From JAWPMT01 sp965601475 (lineage in GTDB: Bacteria; Bacteroidota; Bacteroidia; Cytophagales; Cyclobacteriaceae), in NCBI GenBank assembly GCA_965601475.1, contig OZ271832.1:992001-1056000 (forward strand): DNA of 64,000 bases, written 5' to 3'. A program made the position numbers and the translations under genes. The notes beneath the pieces were generated by a model. It made no database searches and was not told the origin of the DNA. It saw only the letters and a list, made by a program, of their open reading frames with translations. Shown here in pieces: positions 33,411-41,003 of the stretch. Positions within the stretch are counted from its first letter, which is position 1, and each line of letters starts with the position of its first letter.

Positions 33411-35138
33411 TCAATTGCCTAATTCCCCTGTCTGTGTGGCGACATCTTTGTAGGTATTGGCAGCGGTACCCTCATGGTATTCGATGACGTCATTCAAATC
33501 CAGAAAGATATTCTCACTGCCGATGAGTTCAACAAGGCCCGACCTGTGCAACTTATCCCTGACCGGGCCTACCACATCGGACAGATAGAAATGAATGTCT
33601 CTTTCCTTCAAAGACATGATCAACGCTTTGAAACCTTGAATAGCCGTAGCGTCCAATTGACTGATGGGGCTGGCATCAAGAAGAACAGCCCGCACCACTT
33701 TATCTCTCTGCTTGATTTGGCGCTCCACATAGTCTTGATAGTGCTGTATGTTCACGAAAGTGAGTGGCCCATCCATGCGTAAAATCAATAGATCTTCCCA
33801 CTGCTCCAGATTACGAAATCGCTTTATGTTCCTGAATTCATGGTGACCTTTCACCCTTCCCAATAGGGCGATATGTGGGTTGCCCAATCTGTATAAGAGC
33901 AATAGGATAGACAGAGAAATCCCGGTGACAATACCAGGCACCATACTGAAATTGAGCGTGACGAGAAAGGTGGCCGCCAATAGCCAAAATTCTGTCCGGT
34001 CATTGCGCCAAAGGTTCAGGGCATAGCTGACGTCGATCAGGCCCATGACCGCAGTAACGATCACAGCCGCCAGCACAGCATTGGGTAAAAAATAGAATAA
34101 CGGCGTCAGGAAAAGCAGGGTCAATGCGATAATCCCTGCGCTGATAAACGACGCTAGTTGGGTTCTGGCACCTGCCTGGAAATTCACTGCAGACCTGGAA
34201 AATCCGCCAGTGACTGGAAATGCCTGGAAAAAGGAGCCTATGAGATTCCCTGCGCCCAATGCAATTAGCTCCTGATTGGGGTCCACTTTTTGGTCCCGGC
34301 TCTTCGATTCGATCGCTTTTGCGACTGAGAATGCCTCCATGAAGGCCACTATGGAAATGGTCATCGCAAGTGTGAGTAATTCCAAAATGCTCTCCCATTC
34401 AAGATTGGGTATCAGGAAAGACGGTAGCCCTACCGGCACCTGTCCCACGATCTTCAACCCTCTCTGATCGAGTGCCAGTGCCTGCACCATGACGATGCCC
34501 AGCACTACGGCCATTAGAGCGCCCGGTATCTTGGGCAGCCACTTGCGTACAATATAGATTACTATCACGCCAAGCAGTCCTGTGGCCAGAGTTAATCCGT
34601 GTACACCATCTACCTTCGAAAATGCATCCGCAATCACGACGAACGCATTCGAACTCTTCGCAATTTCATATCCTGTAAGATGCTTCAACTGGTTCAATCC
34701 GATTATGATGGCGGCTGCTGAAGTGAATCCGCTGATCACCGGCTTTGCCAGTAGGTTGGTAATGAAGCCCATTCGGAAAAGGCCGAAAACGAATTGGATG
34801 ACGCCAACCATAAATGCCAGTAGAACCGCGTAGCCAATATATGCCTGTGTCCCCTCCTCTGCCATTTTAGAAACCCCGGCAGCGACAAGCAGGGAATCCA
34901 TTGCCACAGGACCCACAGCCAGTTGACGTGATGTCCCTAGTAGGGCATACAGGATCTGTGGGGTAATGGCTGCATATAGCCCATATACGGGAGGTAAACC
35001 GGCAATCATGGCGTAGGCCATACCCTGCGGTATAAGCATGACCCCCACAGTCAGACCTGCTGAGATATCGGCTCCAAGCCAAGACCTGGAATAGCTTCCT
35101 AGCCATTGGGCTATTGGGAAATGTTGTTTTAAACTCAT
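33411..35138 (-). CDS. SulP family anion transporter with STAS domain
   Basis: 575 residues. The ATG giving MSLKQHFPIAQWLG is chosen over a TTG 30 bp upstream, which would overlap the leader. The SulP signature ADISAGLTVGVMLIPQGMAYAMIAGLPPVYGLY is plain (residues about 25-58), followed by about 12 membrane segments and a C-terminal STAS domain at about 445-560 (LLDASPISQLDATAIQGF). SulP proteins carry sulfate, bicarbonate or other anions. Placement between a Crp/Fnr gene and a persulfide-oxidising enzyme, under a shared operator, favours a sulfur oxyanion such as sulfate or thiosulfate, possibly exporting or balancing oxidation products. Confidence 0.93.
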   Translation of the reverse strand: MSLKQHFPIAQWLGSYSRSWLGADISAGLTVGVMLIPQGMAYAMIAGLPPVYGLYAAITPQILYALLGTSRQLAVGPVAMDSLLVAAGVSKMAEEGTQAYIGYAVLLAFMVGVIQFVFGLFRMGFITNLLAKPVISGFTSAAAIIIGLNQLKHLTGYEIAKSSNAFVVIADAFSKVDGVHGLTLATGLLGVIVIYIVRKWLPKIPGALMAVVLGIVMVQALALDQRGLKIVGQVPVGLPSFLIPNLEWESILELLTLAMTISIVAFMEAFSVAKAIESKSRDQKVDPNQELIALGAGNLIGSFFQAFPVTGGFSRSAVNFQAGARTQLASFISAGIIALTLLFLTPLFYFLPNAVLAAVIVTAVMGLIDVSYALNLWRNDRTEFWLLAATFLVTLNFSMVPGIVTGISLSILLLLYRLGNPHIALLGRVKGHHEFRNIKRFRNLEQWEDLLILRMDGPLTFVNIQHYQDYVERQIKQRDKVVRAVLLDASPISQLDATAIQGFKALIMSLKERDIHFYLSDVVGPVRDKLHRSGLVELIGSENIFLDLNDVIEYHEGTAANTYKDVATQTGELGN

Positions 35139-35148
35139 TTGCGCTTCG

Positions 35149-35156
35149 CAAAGATC
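35149..35156 (-). promoter_or_regulatory. SulP promoter, -7-like box GATCTTTG
   Basis: On the minus strand GATCTTTG has one mismatch to TAnnTTTG, and the spacing to the upstream Crp/Fnr-type palindrome (36.5 bp from its last base to the centre) is the same as at the CstB-like gene. The predicted leader is short, as the ATG is at 35138. Confidence 0.5.
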
Positions 35157-35177
35157 ATCGACACCCAATTGGTTTTG

Positions 35178-35193
35178 CGTAACCCAAGTTACA
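35178..35193. promoter_or_regulatory. Crp/Fnr-type operator before the SulP gene
   Basis: CGTAACCCAAGTTACA carries the palindrome GTAAC-N4-GTTAC and differs from the site at 33375-33390 only in the two central bases. Confidence 0.75.
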
Positions 35194-35256
35194 GAACAAA
35201 ACGCACGGACGGGAGAAGCTCAAAGAATCTGAAAGCCTGAAGGTCAAGATCCGATC

Positions 35257-35880
35257 CTACAGGACTTCGATACGATTTCTGGACTGTTCGATTTTTTCCT
35301 CTTTTTCCAGCTGCTTCAAGAGCCTCGAAACCACCACCCTGGAAGTGTTCAGGTCCTGAGCAATTTGCTCATGCGTTTTCTCAATGACATAAGAACCAGA
35401 GGCCTGTTTTCTATCGAGCAGGTATTTATACAATCGCTCATCCATCTTCATAAAGGAGACACTATCGATGGTATGCAATAGCTCCTCAAACCGGGATTGA
35501 TAAGCTCCGAAAATGAACTTCCTGAAGGACCGGTACTTTTGCACCCAGATGTCCATGTAAGCCATGGGGATCATCCAAAGTACGGCGTCCTCCTCCGCCA
35601 CGACTTTGAAATCACTGTTCCTACCTTCAAGACAGCAAGTGATGGACATGGCGCACGTCTCGCCACCCTCCAGATAGTAGAGCAATATTTCATTGCCTGA
35701 AGGATCCTGGCGCATCACCTTGAGCACCCCGGAAAGAACAAATGGAATTTCCTCTCCCCTGTCACCTGGTTGTATAATGCCACTCCCTTTCTTCACAATT
35801 TTTCGACGACCGATACTTAGGATATCTTCAACAAGAGCTGGTTCCAGGCCAAGGTTTTCTAGTATGGAGGCTTCATTCAT
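35257..35880 (-). CDS. Crp/Fnr family transcriptional regulator
   Basis: 207 residues. The N-terminal cyclic-nucleotide-binding-like barrel (about 20-120) lacks the cAMP-binding Arg/Glu phosphate cassette. Instead it carries three Cys, C76, C82 and C83, in GGETCAMSITCC. The C-terminal winged helix is clear: EQIAQDLNTSRVVVSRLLKQLE (about 160-185). Its location beside the SulP, CstB-like and YeeE genes, and the two matching GTAAC-N4-GTTAC sites before those genes, make it their probable activator. The Cys set could sense sulfane sulfur, oxidants or metals. No Fe-S motif of the classical FNR type is present. Confidence 0.92.
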   Translation of the reverse strand: MNEASILENLGLEPALVEDILSIGRRKIVKKGSGIIQPGDRGEEIPFVLSGVLKVMRQDPSGNEILLYYLEGGETCAMSITCCLEGRNSDFKVVAEEDAVLWMIPMAYMDIWVQKYRSFRKFIFGAYQSRFEELLHTIDSVSFMKMDERLYKYLLDRKQASGSYVIEKTHEQIAQDLNTSRVVVSRLLKQLEKEEKIEQSRNRIEVL

Positions 35881-35938
35881 GATCTAGGATACAAAAATCT
35901 CTACCGTATCGTTCAAAAATAAGCCCTCCGGGTCCCGC

Positions 35939-36475
35939 TTAGCAAACGCAACTGTTGCTATCGCAATCGTCATTGGCCTCGAAAAGATCACCGCAATAGT
36001 CCAGTAGTAAGGCCCGCAGCATTTTTCTACCTCTTTGGACCCTGGATTTCAGACCCGACTCACTCATTTGATACTGCACCGCGAGTTCCTTCTGAGGTAT
36101 TCCCTTCATTTCGTAGTCAAAAAGTGGCCCTCCGTACTTGGGTGGCAACCGATCAATCAAGCCGGGAATGCAAGCTGCGACGCTTTGGTATAGGGTATTT
36201 GACTCATCTTCACCAACTTCTGGAATTTCACCCAAAACCACCTTACCACGCTGGCGGTGATAGTCAATGATCGCATTGCGCGAAATCGTCACAAGCCAGC
36301 TCTCCAGGTTTCTGATGCCTGGAAGTTTTTCACAGTTGTCATACACCTTCATCATTACCTCACTCACCAGCTCGTCACGATCCACCGGATCTTTGATCCG
36401 GCTACTAATGAACCGGATCAAAACCTCCTTGTACTGATCAAAGACAGGAGCCACATTCAGGCAGGCCTCATTCAT
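35939..36475 (-). CDS. sigZ: SigZ-like RNA polymerase sigma factor with Cys-rich tail
   Basis: 178 residues from the ATG giving MNEACLN; the upstream TTG is rejected. Region 2 (about 10-75: SSRIKDPVDRDELVSEVMMKVYDN, SWLVTISRNAIIDYHRQ) and region 4 (about 110-160: LPPKYGGPLFDYEMKGIPQKELA, SESGLKSRVQRGRKML) are intact. The tail ends with C161, C171, C176 and C178 (CDSNSCVC), which suggests metal or thiol sensing. SigZ is the closest named family. Its ATG overlaps the stop of the ArsI/CadI-like gene (ATGA), so both are made together and the sigma factor probably responds to a thiol-reactive metal or metalloid. No anti-sigma gene is adjacent. Confidence 0.85.
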   Translation of the reverse strand: MNEACLNVAPVFDQYKEVLIRFISSRIKDPVDRDELVSEVMMKVYDNCEKLPGIRNLESWLVTISRNAIIDYHRQRGKVVLGEIPEVGEDESNTLYQSVAACIPGLIDRLPPKYGGPLFDYEMKGIPQKELAVQYQMSESGLKSRVQRGRKMLRALLLDYCGDLFEANDDCDSNSCVC

Positions 36476-36888
36476 GCGGAACAACAGGTTTCATCACAAC
36501 AGGCCGCGGCCTTTTCCTTGTTGGTGTCTGACTCTCCATAGGTATGAAATACCTCCCACTTCACACCTTGAGGATCCGTAATCCAGGATTTCTCAGATCT
36601 TGAATAACAGCAGACCGTGTGACCTTCCTCCAGTATTTCACCTTCCGCCTGGTCCATTTGACCATAGACCTGATGCAATTCTTCTTGATCATCTACCTGT
36701 ATGCCAAGGTGTTCAACACCCCTCCTGGAAGACGATTCGGAAATCGAGAAATTAACACTAGGATCATCCAGGAGCCACTTTGCATAGTCTGGTTTCAGTA
36801 CAGTTGGGGCCGCATTGAACATGGCCTTGTAGAATGCTACCGATTGGTCAATGTTCTCGACGTTGAGATTAACATGTAGTGTTTTCAT
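36472..36888 (-). CDS. ArsI/CadI family enzyme (vicinal-oxygen-chelate fold)
   Basis: 138 residues. It has the VOC fold with probable Fe(II) ligands H5, H60 and E112 (LHVNL, VEHLGI, KWEVF) and the vicinal Cys pair C93-C94 in TVCCYSRSEKSW that binds the arsenical in ArsI C-As lyases. The C-terminus adds four more Cys (CCDETCC). ArsI cleaves trivalent organoarsenicals such as methylarsenite and needs oxygen; CadI-type relatives have been linked to cadmium resistance. The gene is coupled to the sigma factor by an ATGA overlap. No arsR, arsB or arsC gene was found nearby. Confidence 0.9.
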   Translation of the reverse strand: MKTLHVNLNVENIDQSVAFYKAMFNAAPTVLKPDYAKWLLDDPSVNFSISESSSRRGVEHLGIQVDDQEELHQVYGQMDQAEGEILEEGHTVCCYSRSEKSWITDPQGVKWEVFHTYGESDTNKEKAAACCDETCCSA

Positions 36889-36953
36889 CTTTTTTCCATG
36901 TAGACGAAAGGATAACAGAAAGACGCAAAATCCTTTTCATCAATTTCCAGCAA

Positions 36954-37145
36954 CTACGATAAGTAAGCAAATAATTCGTAGAAATATGAACTTGAAGAAC
37001 GTTTTTGCCCGCAATTGCAGCATACGGGATCCGGGACCTGACTTGAACACGATCTGGAATTACAACAGAAGCTTCTAAAAAATAACATGGTTGGGATGTT
37101 AATGACTTGACATATCGGGCAGATTGGGCAACCTTTTAGCCACAT
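36954..37145 (-). CDS. Possible small Cys-rich protein upstream of the ArsI-like gene
   Basis: 63 residues from an ATG, ending 65 bp before the ArsI/CadI-like start and on the same strand. It has nine Cys, in CPICPIC, CCNSRSC and CCNCGQ, a pattern that would fit a thiol-rich metal-binding peptide beside an arsenic or cadmium gene pair. There is no known domain, and the C-terminus is low-complexity. A 30-codon frame also exists on the plus strand here. The open frame may be chance. Confidence 0.2.
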   Translation of the reverse strand: MWLKGCPICPICQVINIPTMLFFRSFCCNSRSCSSQVPDPVCCNCGQKRSSSSYFYELFAYLS

Positions 37146-37176
37146 ATCAGTCCTTAGCAATATACATTTCTATCCG

Positions 37177-37719
37177 ATGCGCTTAAGCCTGATATTTTTC
37201 ATTCTTGTTTTATCAAGCAAATGCTTCAGCCAAACCGATTTGACCAGAATCAGAGAGGTCTTTCATGAGGCTGTGGTAGATCCTGAGAAATCAAAGGCTT
37301 TTCATGAATACATCTCGGAATATACCAGCTCTGAACCGGTGATAATGGCCTATCAGGCCGTTTCCGAGGCACTTCTGGCGCAAACGATTTGGAATCCTCT
37401 TGCCAAATATGCACATGTCAAAAGGTTCCAGGAGCAGATGGCTGTGGTCATGGCCATGGACAATGAGAACCTCGAAATTCGTTTCCTCCGGTTTGCCGTA
37501 GAGTATTACTTACCCAGGTTTTTGATGATGAGTGACCACCTGGAGAAAGATCGGGACTTCCTAATTGAGAATTTGTCCTCACTTGGAAACCTGGAGGTTG
37601 ATCACGGATTTGCCAGGTACATCCTTTATTTCCTCAATGAAACAGGAATGGTCGATAATGACCAGCTTATTGAAATCCGAGCCTCTTTCACCCCAGGATT
37701 GTTACGCAGCGGGAAATAA
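37177..37719 (+). CDS. Secreted helical protein of unknown function
   Basis: 180 residues with a signal peptide (LSLIFFILVLSSKCFSQ). The mature part is all-helical (IREVFHEAVVDPEKSKAFHEY, LRFAVEYYLPRFLMMSDHLEKD). Such proteins occur in Cytophagales without an assigned function, and no motif was recognised. It is followed 23 bp later by a small membrane protein in the same direction. Confidence 0.8.
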   Translation: MRLSLIFFILVLSSKCFSQTDLTRIREVFHEAVVDPEKSKAFHEYISEYTSSEPVIMAYQAVSEALLAQTIWNPLAKYAHVKRFQEQMAVVMAMDNENLEIRFLRFAVEYYLPRFLMMSDHLEKDRDFLIENLSSLGNLEVDHGFARYILYFLNETGMVDNDQLIEIRASFTPGLLRSGK

Positions 37720-37742
37720 CCCAAAGTTATTATCTTAGGAGC

Positions 37743-37928
37743 ATGAAAAAGGCGCTTCTTCTCCTATATACCATAGCTTTCAGCATTGTGTCATTTGCCC
37801 AGGACCAAGCGGAGGAAGCGGAGAGAGACGGGTGGAGCAACGAGACAAAGAGTTATATTCTCGGAGTATTTGTTCTATTCAATATCATCTTGGTTATCAG
37901 GACCTTCCGCAACAAGCCTAGTGCTTGA
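37743..37928 (+). CDS. Small single-helix membrane protein
   Basis: 61 residues with a signal peptide (LLLLYTIAFSIVSFAQ) and one membrane helix (YILGVFVLFNIILVIRTF). The mature N-terminus is acidic. A GGAG sequence lies just before the ATG, which supports translation. It is in the same direction as, and 23 bp after, the helical secreted protein. The family is unknown. Confidence 0.65.
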   Translation: MKKALLLLYTIAFSIVSFAQDQAEEAERDGWSNETKSYILGVFVLFNIILVIRTFRNKPSA

Positions 37929-38021
37929 TCCTGGACATCACCAAAAGGTAATCTATTGTTAATTCCTATTCGTTGGGAGGACTATCCCAACCACCTATTG
38001 TTGTCTCAAAGTTTGACAGCC

Positions 38022-38183
38022 ATGGAAAAAATTGAATGGGATATCGACGACCAAGAACGCTCGGAGCTCGATGATGTGCTCGACTCCGCCTATTTCAGCG
38101 AAATCGAGGAAGAAGACGAACTTGATGAGGATGACTGGTTCGAAGAAATCCTTACCTCCGATCACCTATTGCGAGAACTTTAG
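38022..38183 (+). CDS. Small highly acidic protein
   Basis: 53 residues from the ATG giving MEKIEWDIDD; a TTG 66 bp upstream is less likely. More than a third of residues are Asp or Glu (EIEEEDELDEDDW). No domain was recognised. It ends 48 bp before the SRP RNA gene. It may be a small cytoplasmic protein of unknown role. Confidence 0.5.
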   Translation: MEKIEWDIDDQERSELDDVLDSAYFSEIEEEDELDEDDWFEEILTSDHLLREL

Positions 38184-38218
38184 GAATCACAATACCACGA
38201 GTAATGAATTATTCATCA

Positions 38219-38226
38219 TAAATTTG
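38219..38226 (+). promoter_or_regulatory. ffs promoter, -7 box TAAATTTG
   Basis: TAAATTTG is an exact match to TAnnTTTG and lies 6 bp upstream of the first paired base of the SRP RNA, the expected distance to a transcription start. Confidence 0.7.
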
Positions 38227-38231
38227 CACCC

Positions 38232-38322
38232 GGCAAACGGATACGACCAGCTCCTGCTGAATCCCCCAGGTCTGGAAGGAAGCAAGGGTAGGCGGTTGTA
38301 GCGGTGCGATAGACGTTTGCCT
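38232..38322 (+). ncRNA. ffs: Small signal recognition particle RNA (4.5S-like)
   Basis: The SRP RNA core is visible at about 38259-38292: GCTGAATCCCCCAGG, the apical loop TCT-GGAA-GGA and the asymmetric-loop strand AGCAAGGG. The ends close perfectly, GGCAAACG (38232-38239) with CGTTTGCC (38314-38321), giving an RNA of about 90 nt. Five T residues follow (38323-38327), forming the terminator. The RNA pairs with Ffh to target proteins to the membrane. A consensus Bacteroidota promoter lies 6 bp upstream. Confidence 0.92.
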
Positions 38323-38348
38323 CTTTTTACCTTTAATCATCACTAACT

Positions 38349-39005
38349 ATGAAGTTCTTTATCGATACCGCAAATCTTGGTGACATCCAGGAAGCCTATG
38401 ATCTTGGCGTGCTAGACGGTGTAACAACCAATCCGTCTTTGATGGCAAAAGAAGGTATCACGGGAGAAGACAATATCCGCAAACACTACAAGGACATCTG
38501 CAATATTGTGGATGACAACGTGAGCGCTGAGGTAATCTCCACAGAATTTGATGGGATGATGAAGGAGGGTCGTGAACTGGCCAAAATAGATGATAAGATT
38601 GTGGTTAAGGTACCTATGATCAAAGATGGTGTGAAAGCCATCAAGGCATTCACGGCAGAAAATATCCGTACCAACTGCACCTTGGTTTTCAGCCCGGGTC
38701 AGGCCTTGCTGGCGGCGAAAGCCGGAGCGTCATTTGTTTCCCCTTTCGTCGGAAGGCTCGATGATGTCAGTACCGATGGAATGGAACTGATCGAACAGAT
38801 CGTTCACATCTACGACAACTATGGCTATGCTACAGAAGTATTGGCCGCTTCCGTGCGACATACGATGCATCTCATCAAGTGCGCCGAAGCAGGAGCCGAT
38901 GTAGTCACTTGCCCGCTAAATGTGATTACAGGCTTGTTGAAGCATCCTTTGACCGATATAGGATTAGAGAAATTCCTTGCTGACTACAAGAAAGGTAACC
39001 AATAG
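38349..39005 (+). CDS. fsa: Small transaldolase / fructose-6-phosphate aldolase family
   Basis: 218 residues, a TIM barrel of the TalC/FSA/MipB family. Motifs are FFIDTANLGDI, DGVTTNPSLMAKEG, the Schiff-base Lys K87 in VVKVPM, and GADVVTCPLNVI. At the position where Escherichia coli FSA has Gln59, this protein has Glu (E61 in VSAEVIS), the residue found in true transaldolases. Transaldolase activity in the pentose phosphate pathway is therefore more likely than FSA activity. It follows the SRP RNA gene by 27 bp. Confidence 0.93.
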   Translation: MKFFIDTANLGDIQEAYDLGVLDGVTTNPSLMAKEGITGEDNIRKHYKDICNIVDDNVSAEVISTEFDGMMKEGRELAKIDDKIVVKVPMIKDGVKAIKAFTAENIRTNCTLVFSPGQALLAAKAGASFVSPFVGRLDDVSTDGMELIEQIVHIYDNYGYATEVLAASVRHTMHLIKCAEAGADVVTCPLNVITGLLKHPLTDIGLEKFLADYKKGNQ

Positions 39006-39049
39006 GTCTTTAGGCAAGTTGATAGAAGTAGTCGAATCTATCATCTGGC

Positions 39050-39253
39050 ATGTATATCATTAAGGTAAAGGGCAAAGCCAAAATCCCGGACTATATCCAG
39101 TTGCGGGACGACGATTTCATATTGATTGCCTATTTTAGGGCGGACAGACCTCTGAAAAAACTGGAGAAGTATGGATTGGAGGGGAAGGAAGAGGAGCTGA
39201 AGGTAATCATTGAAGCGCTACCTTATGGCAAACTGCAAAAGCTGATCGTATAG
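39050..39253 (+). CDS. Small conserved protein before FtsE
   Basis: 67 residues, basic at the start and with a compact alpha/beta pattern (YIIKVKGKAKIPDYIQL, FILIAYFRADRP, KVIIEALPYGKLQKLIV). Similar short proteins are often found just before ftsE in Cytophagales and relatives. No function is known. It ends 2 bp before the FtsE start, so the genes are co-transcribed. Confidence 0.75.
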   Translation: MYIIKVKGKAKIPDYIQLRDDDFILIAYFRADRPLKKLEKYGLEGKEEELKVIIEALPYGKLQKLIV

Positions 39254-39255
39254 GA

Positions 39256-39966
39256 ATGTCTCTTTCAGATGATGACGTACTGAATGTGGCTGATGCCACC
39301 ATCTATCAGGAAGATCAAGCTGTGCTTAGTGCCATAGATTTCAGTATTGAGAAAGGCGAATTCGTATTTCTCATCGGCCGCACCGGAAGCGGCAAATCCT
39401 CTCTACTCAAAACACTATATGCGGATCTACCACTGAGGAGTGGAAGCATCGTCGTTGCCGGACACCAAATCCAAGCAATCAAACGTAAGGACGTTCCTTT
39501 TCTACGTCGCAAGGTCGGTATCATATTTCAGGATTTTGAATTGTTTTATGACCGATCAGTGGCTGACAACCTCGAATTTGTCATGAAGGCCACAGGATGG
39601 AAGAGCAAAGCAAAGATGAAATCCAGGATGGCCGAAGTATTGATGCGCGTAGGGCTAGGTGCGATATCCAACAAAATGCCCCATCAATTGTCAGGCGGAG
39701 AGCAACAACGGGTTGTGGTTGCTCGAGCGTTGATTAATGAACCTCAAATACTCTTTGCGGACGAACCCACTGGCAATCTTGACCCCGACGTGGCTGAAGG
39801 TATCTTCAAGTTGTTCCAGGAGATCAACAGGAGCGGAACGGCCATCCTGATGGCCACGCACAATCACAGTTTCTTAAGAAAATTTCCAGGAAGAGTACTA
39901 AAATGCGAATCCGGGAAGATGCTCGATTCTGCCAAGGAAGAATTTGAGTTTTCTACGCATTATTGA
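39256..39966 (+). CDS. ftsE: FtsE-like ABC transporter ATP-binding protein
   Basis: 236 residues. The ATPase has Walker A GRTGSGKSS, signature QLSGGEQQRV, Walker B ILFADEPTGNLD and the switch His in MATHNH. The similarity is to FtsE, which with FtsX controls peptidoglycan hydrolases at division. No ftsX is adjacent; it must lie elsewhere. The stop overlaps by 7 bp the stop of the convergent DUF4097 gene. Confidence 0.9.
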   Translation: MSLSDDDVLNVADATIYQEDQAVLSAIDFSIEKGEFVFLIGRTGSGKSSLLKTLYADLPLRSGSIVVAGHQIQAIKRKDVPFLRRKVGIIFQDFELFYDRSVADNLEFVMKATGWKSKAKMKSRMAEVLMRVGLGAISNKMPHQLSGGEQQRVVVARALINEPQILFADEPTGNLDPDVAEGIFKLFQEINRSGTAILMATHNHSFLRKFPGRVLKCESGKMLDSAKEEFEFSTHY

Positions 39967-41003
39967 GACAGGCGCAGGCCTCCGTACAGGGAGGATATTT
40001 TGATAACCCCACCCTGACCGTCGCCAATGTTCCCTTCATATTGATTGTGGTTATCCTCCCGTCTTCTCAAGGTAAAATCGATATCCACACCATAGGTCCG
40101 GAGGTCAGCGTATTCAAAATCTCCATAGAATTTAGCCGACAACCCCTCTTCAAGGTCGATGGTGTACGAGCCAAACTCCCCACGGATATCGATCAAATCA
40201 AATTCCCTTGCTACCTCTTCCACGGTGAAGTCAGAGGCGTATTTACCCCTCATGCGCAAAGACTTCCCAAGCTTCTCAATGATCACATTGGTGAAATCCA
40301 CTTCCGATTCTAACACATTGACCTCGGCAATTTCAAGTGAGCCATACCTGGATTCAAGTTCGATTTGATTGGTCGCCCCGATTTCCACATCTGAAAACTG
40401 CTGATCCAAGATCAGGTTCTCCGCGGATTCAATAGAAAAATAATCGCAGTACCTCAGGTCTATGTAGCCAGAAGCAAAACGACCAACCTCTCCTTCGCCG
40501 AAGGAAATTCGAAGTTCCCCGCCTTGGTCCAAATTTCCGATCTTGAGATCGCCATAAGAAAGCTCTACCTCTACTTCCGCTTCACGATCATCGATGTATA
40601 TATCCCCGAAGGAGTTGCTGACCTTGAGCTTATTACCAACGGGCACTTTCACCTCATAATCCACCTGAAATGACTCCTTGCCCCTGGTTTGGATATCTAT
40701 GTCTGTTTCGATGCTCAATCGGTAGTCTTCCTCGTCAAACCTGATGGCAATATCCTCCAGCAATTTGGCTTCCCTGGAATCACTAAGACTCTTGACCTCG
40801 ATTTTCACTTTCAAAGCTACCGTAGGTTCTTCCCAAGAGGTAACCTGAACCCTGCCAAATGAATTCTTGATTGCTACCAATGCGCTGGATGAGACCTTGA
40901 AGGACTTCTCAATCACTTTTTCCTGCTGCGCCCCTACCCCGAAGGCTATGAGCATTGCAAGTGCCACAAAGCCACTACGCGTTAATAAACTCCTCATCTT
41001 CAT
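39960..41003 (-). CDS. DUF4097-type beta-helix-like surface protein
   Basis: 347 residues with a signal peptide (FVALAMLIAFGVGAQ). The rest is a repeating beta pattern (VSNSFGDIYIDD, VELSYGDLKIGN, ELESRYGSLEIAE) typical of DUF4097/adhesin-like proteins. It starts with ATG; a second ATG is two codons later. The 5' end overlaps the anti-sigma gene by 29 bp, so it is the third gene of an ECF sigma, anti-sigma, DUF4097 operon. In related operons such proteins are thought to act in envelope stress response. Confidence 0.85.
   Translation of the reverse strand: MKMRSLLTRSGFVALAMLIAFGVGAQQEKVIEKSFKVSSSALVAIKNSFGRVQVTSWEEPTVALKVKIEVKSLSDSREAKLLEDIAIRFDEEDYRLSIETDIDIQTRGKESFQVDYEVKVPVGNKLKVSNSFGDIYIDDREAEVEVELSYGDLKIGNLDQGGELRISFGEGEVGRFASGYIDLRYCDYFSIESAENLILDQQFSDVEIGATNQIELESRYGSLEIAEVNVLESEVDFTNVIIEKLGKSLRMRGKYASDFTVEEVAREFDLIDIRGEFGSYTIDLEEGLSAKFYGDFEYADLRTYGVDIDFTLRRREDNHNQYEGNIGDGQGGVIKISSLYGGLRLSQ

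Noticed and set aside
37724..37738. ATAAC-N5-GTTAT before the small membrane protein as a third Crp/Fnr site
   Set aside because: It differs from GTAAC-N4-GTTAC in both spacer length and outer base, and the gene has no sulfur link.
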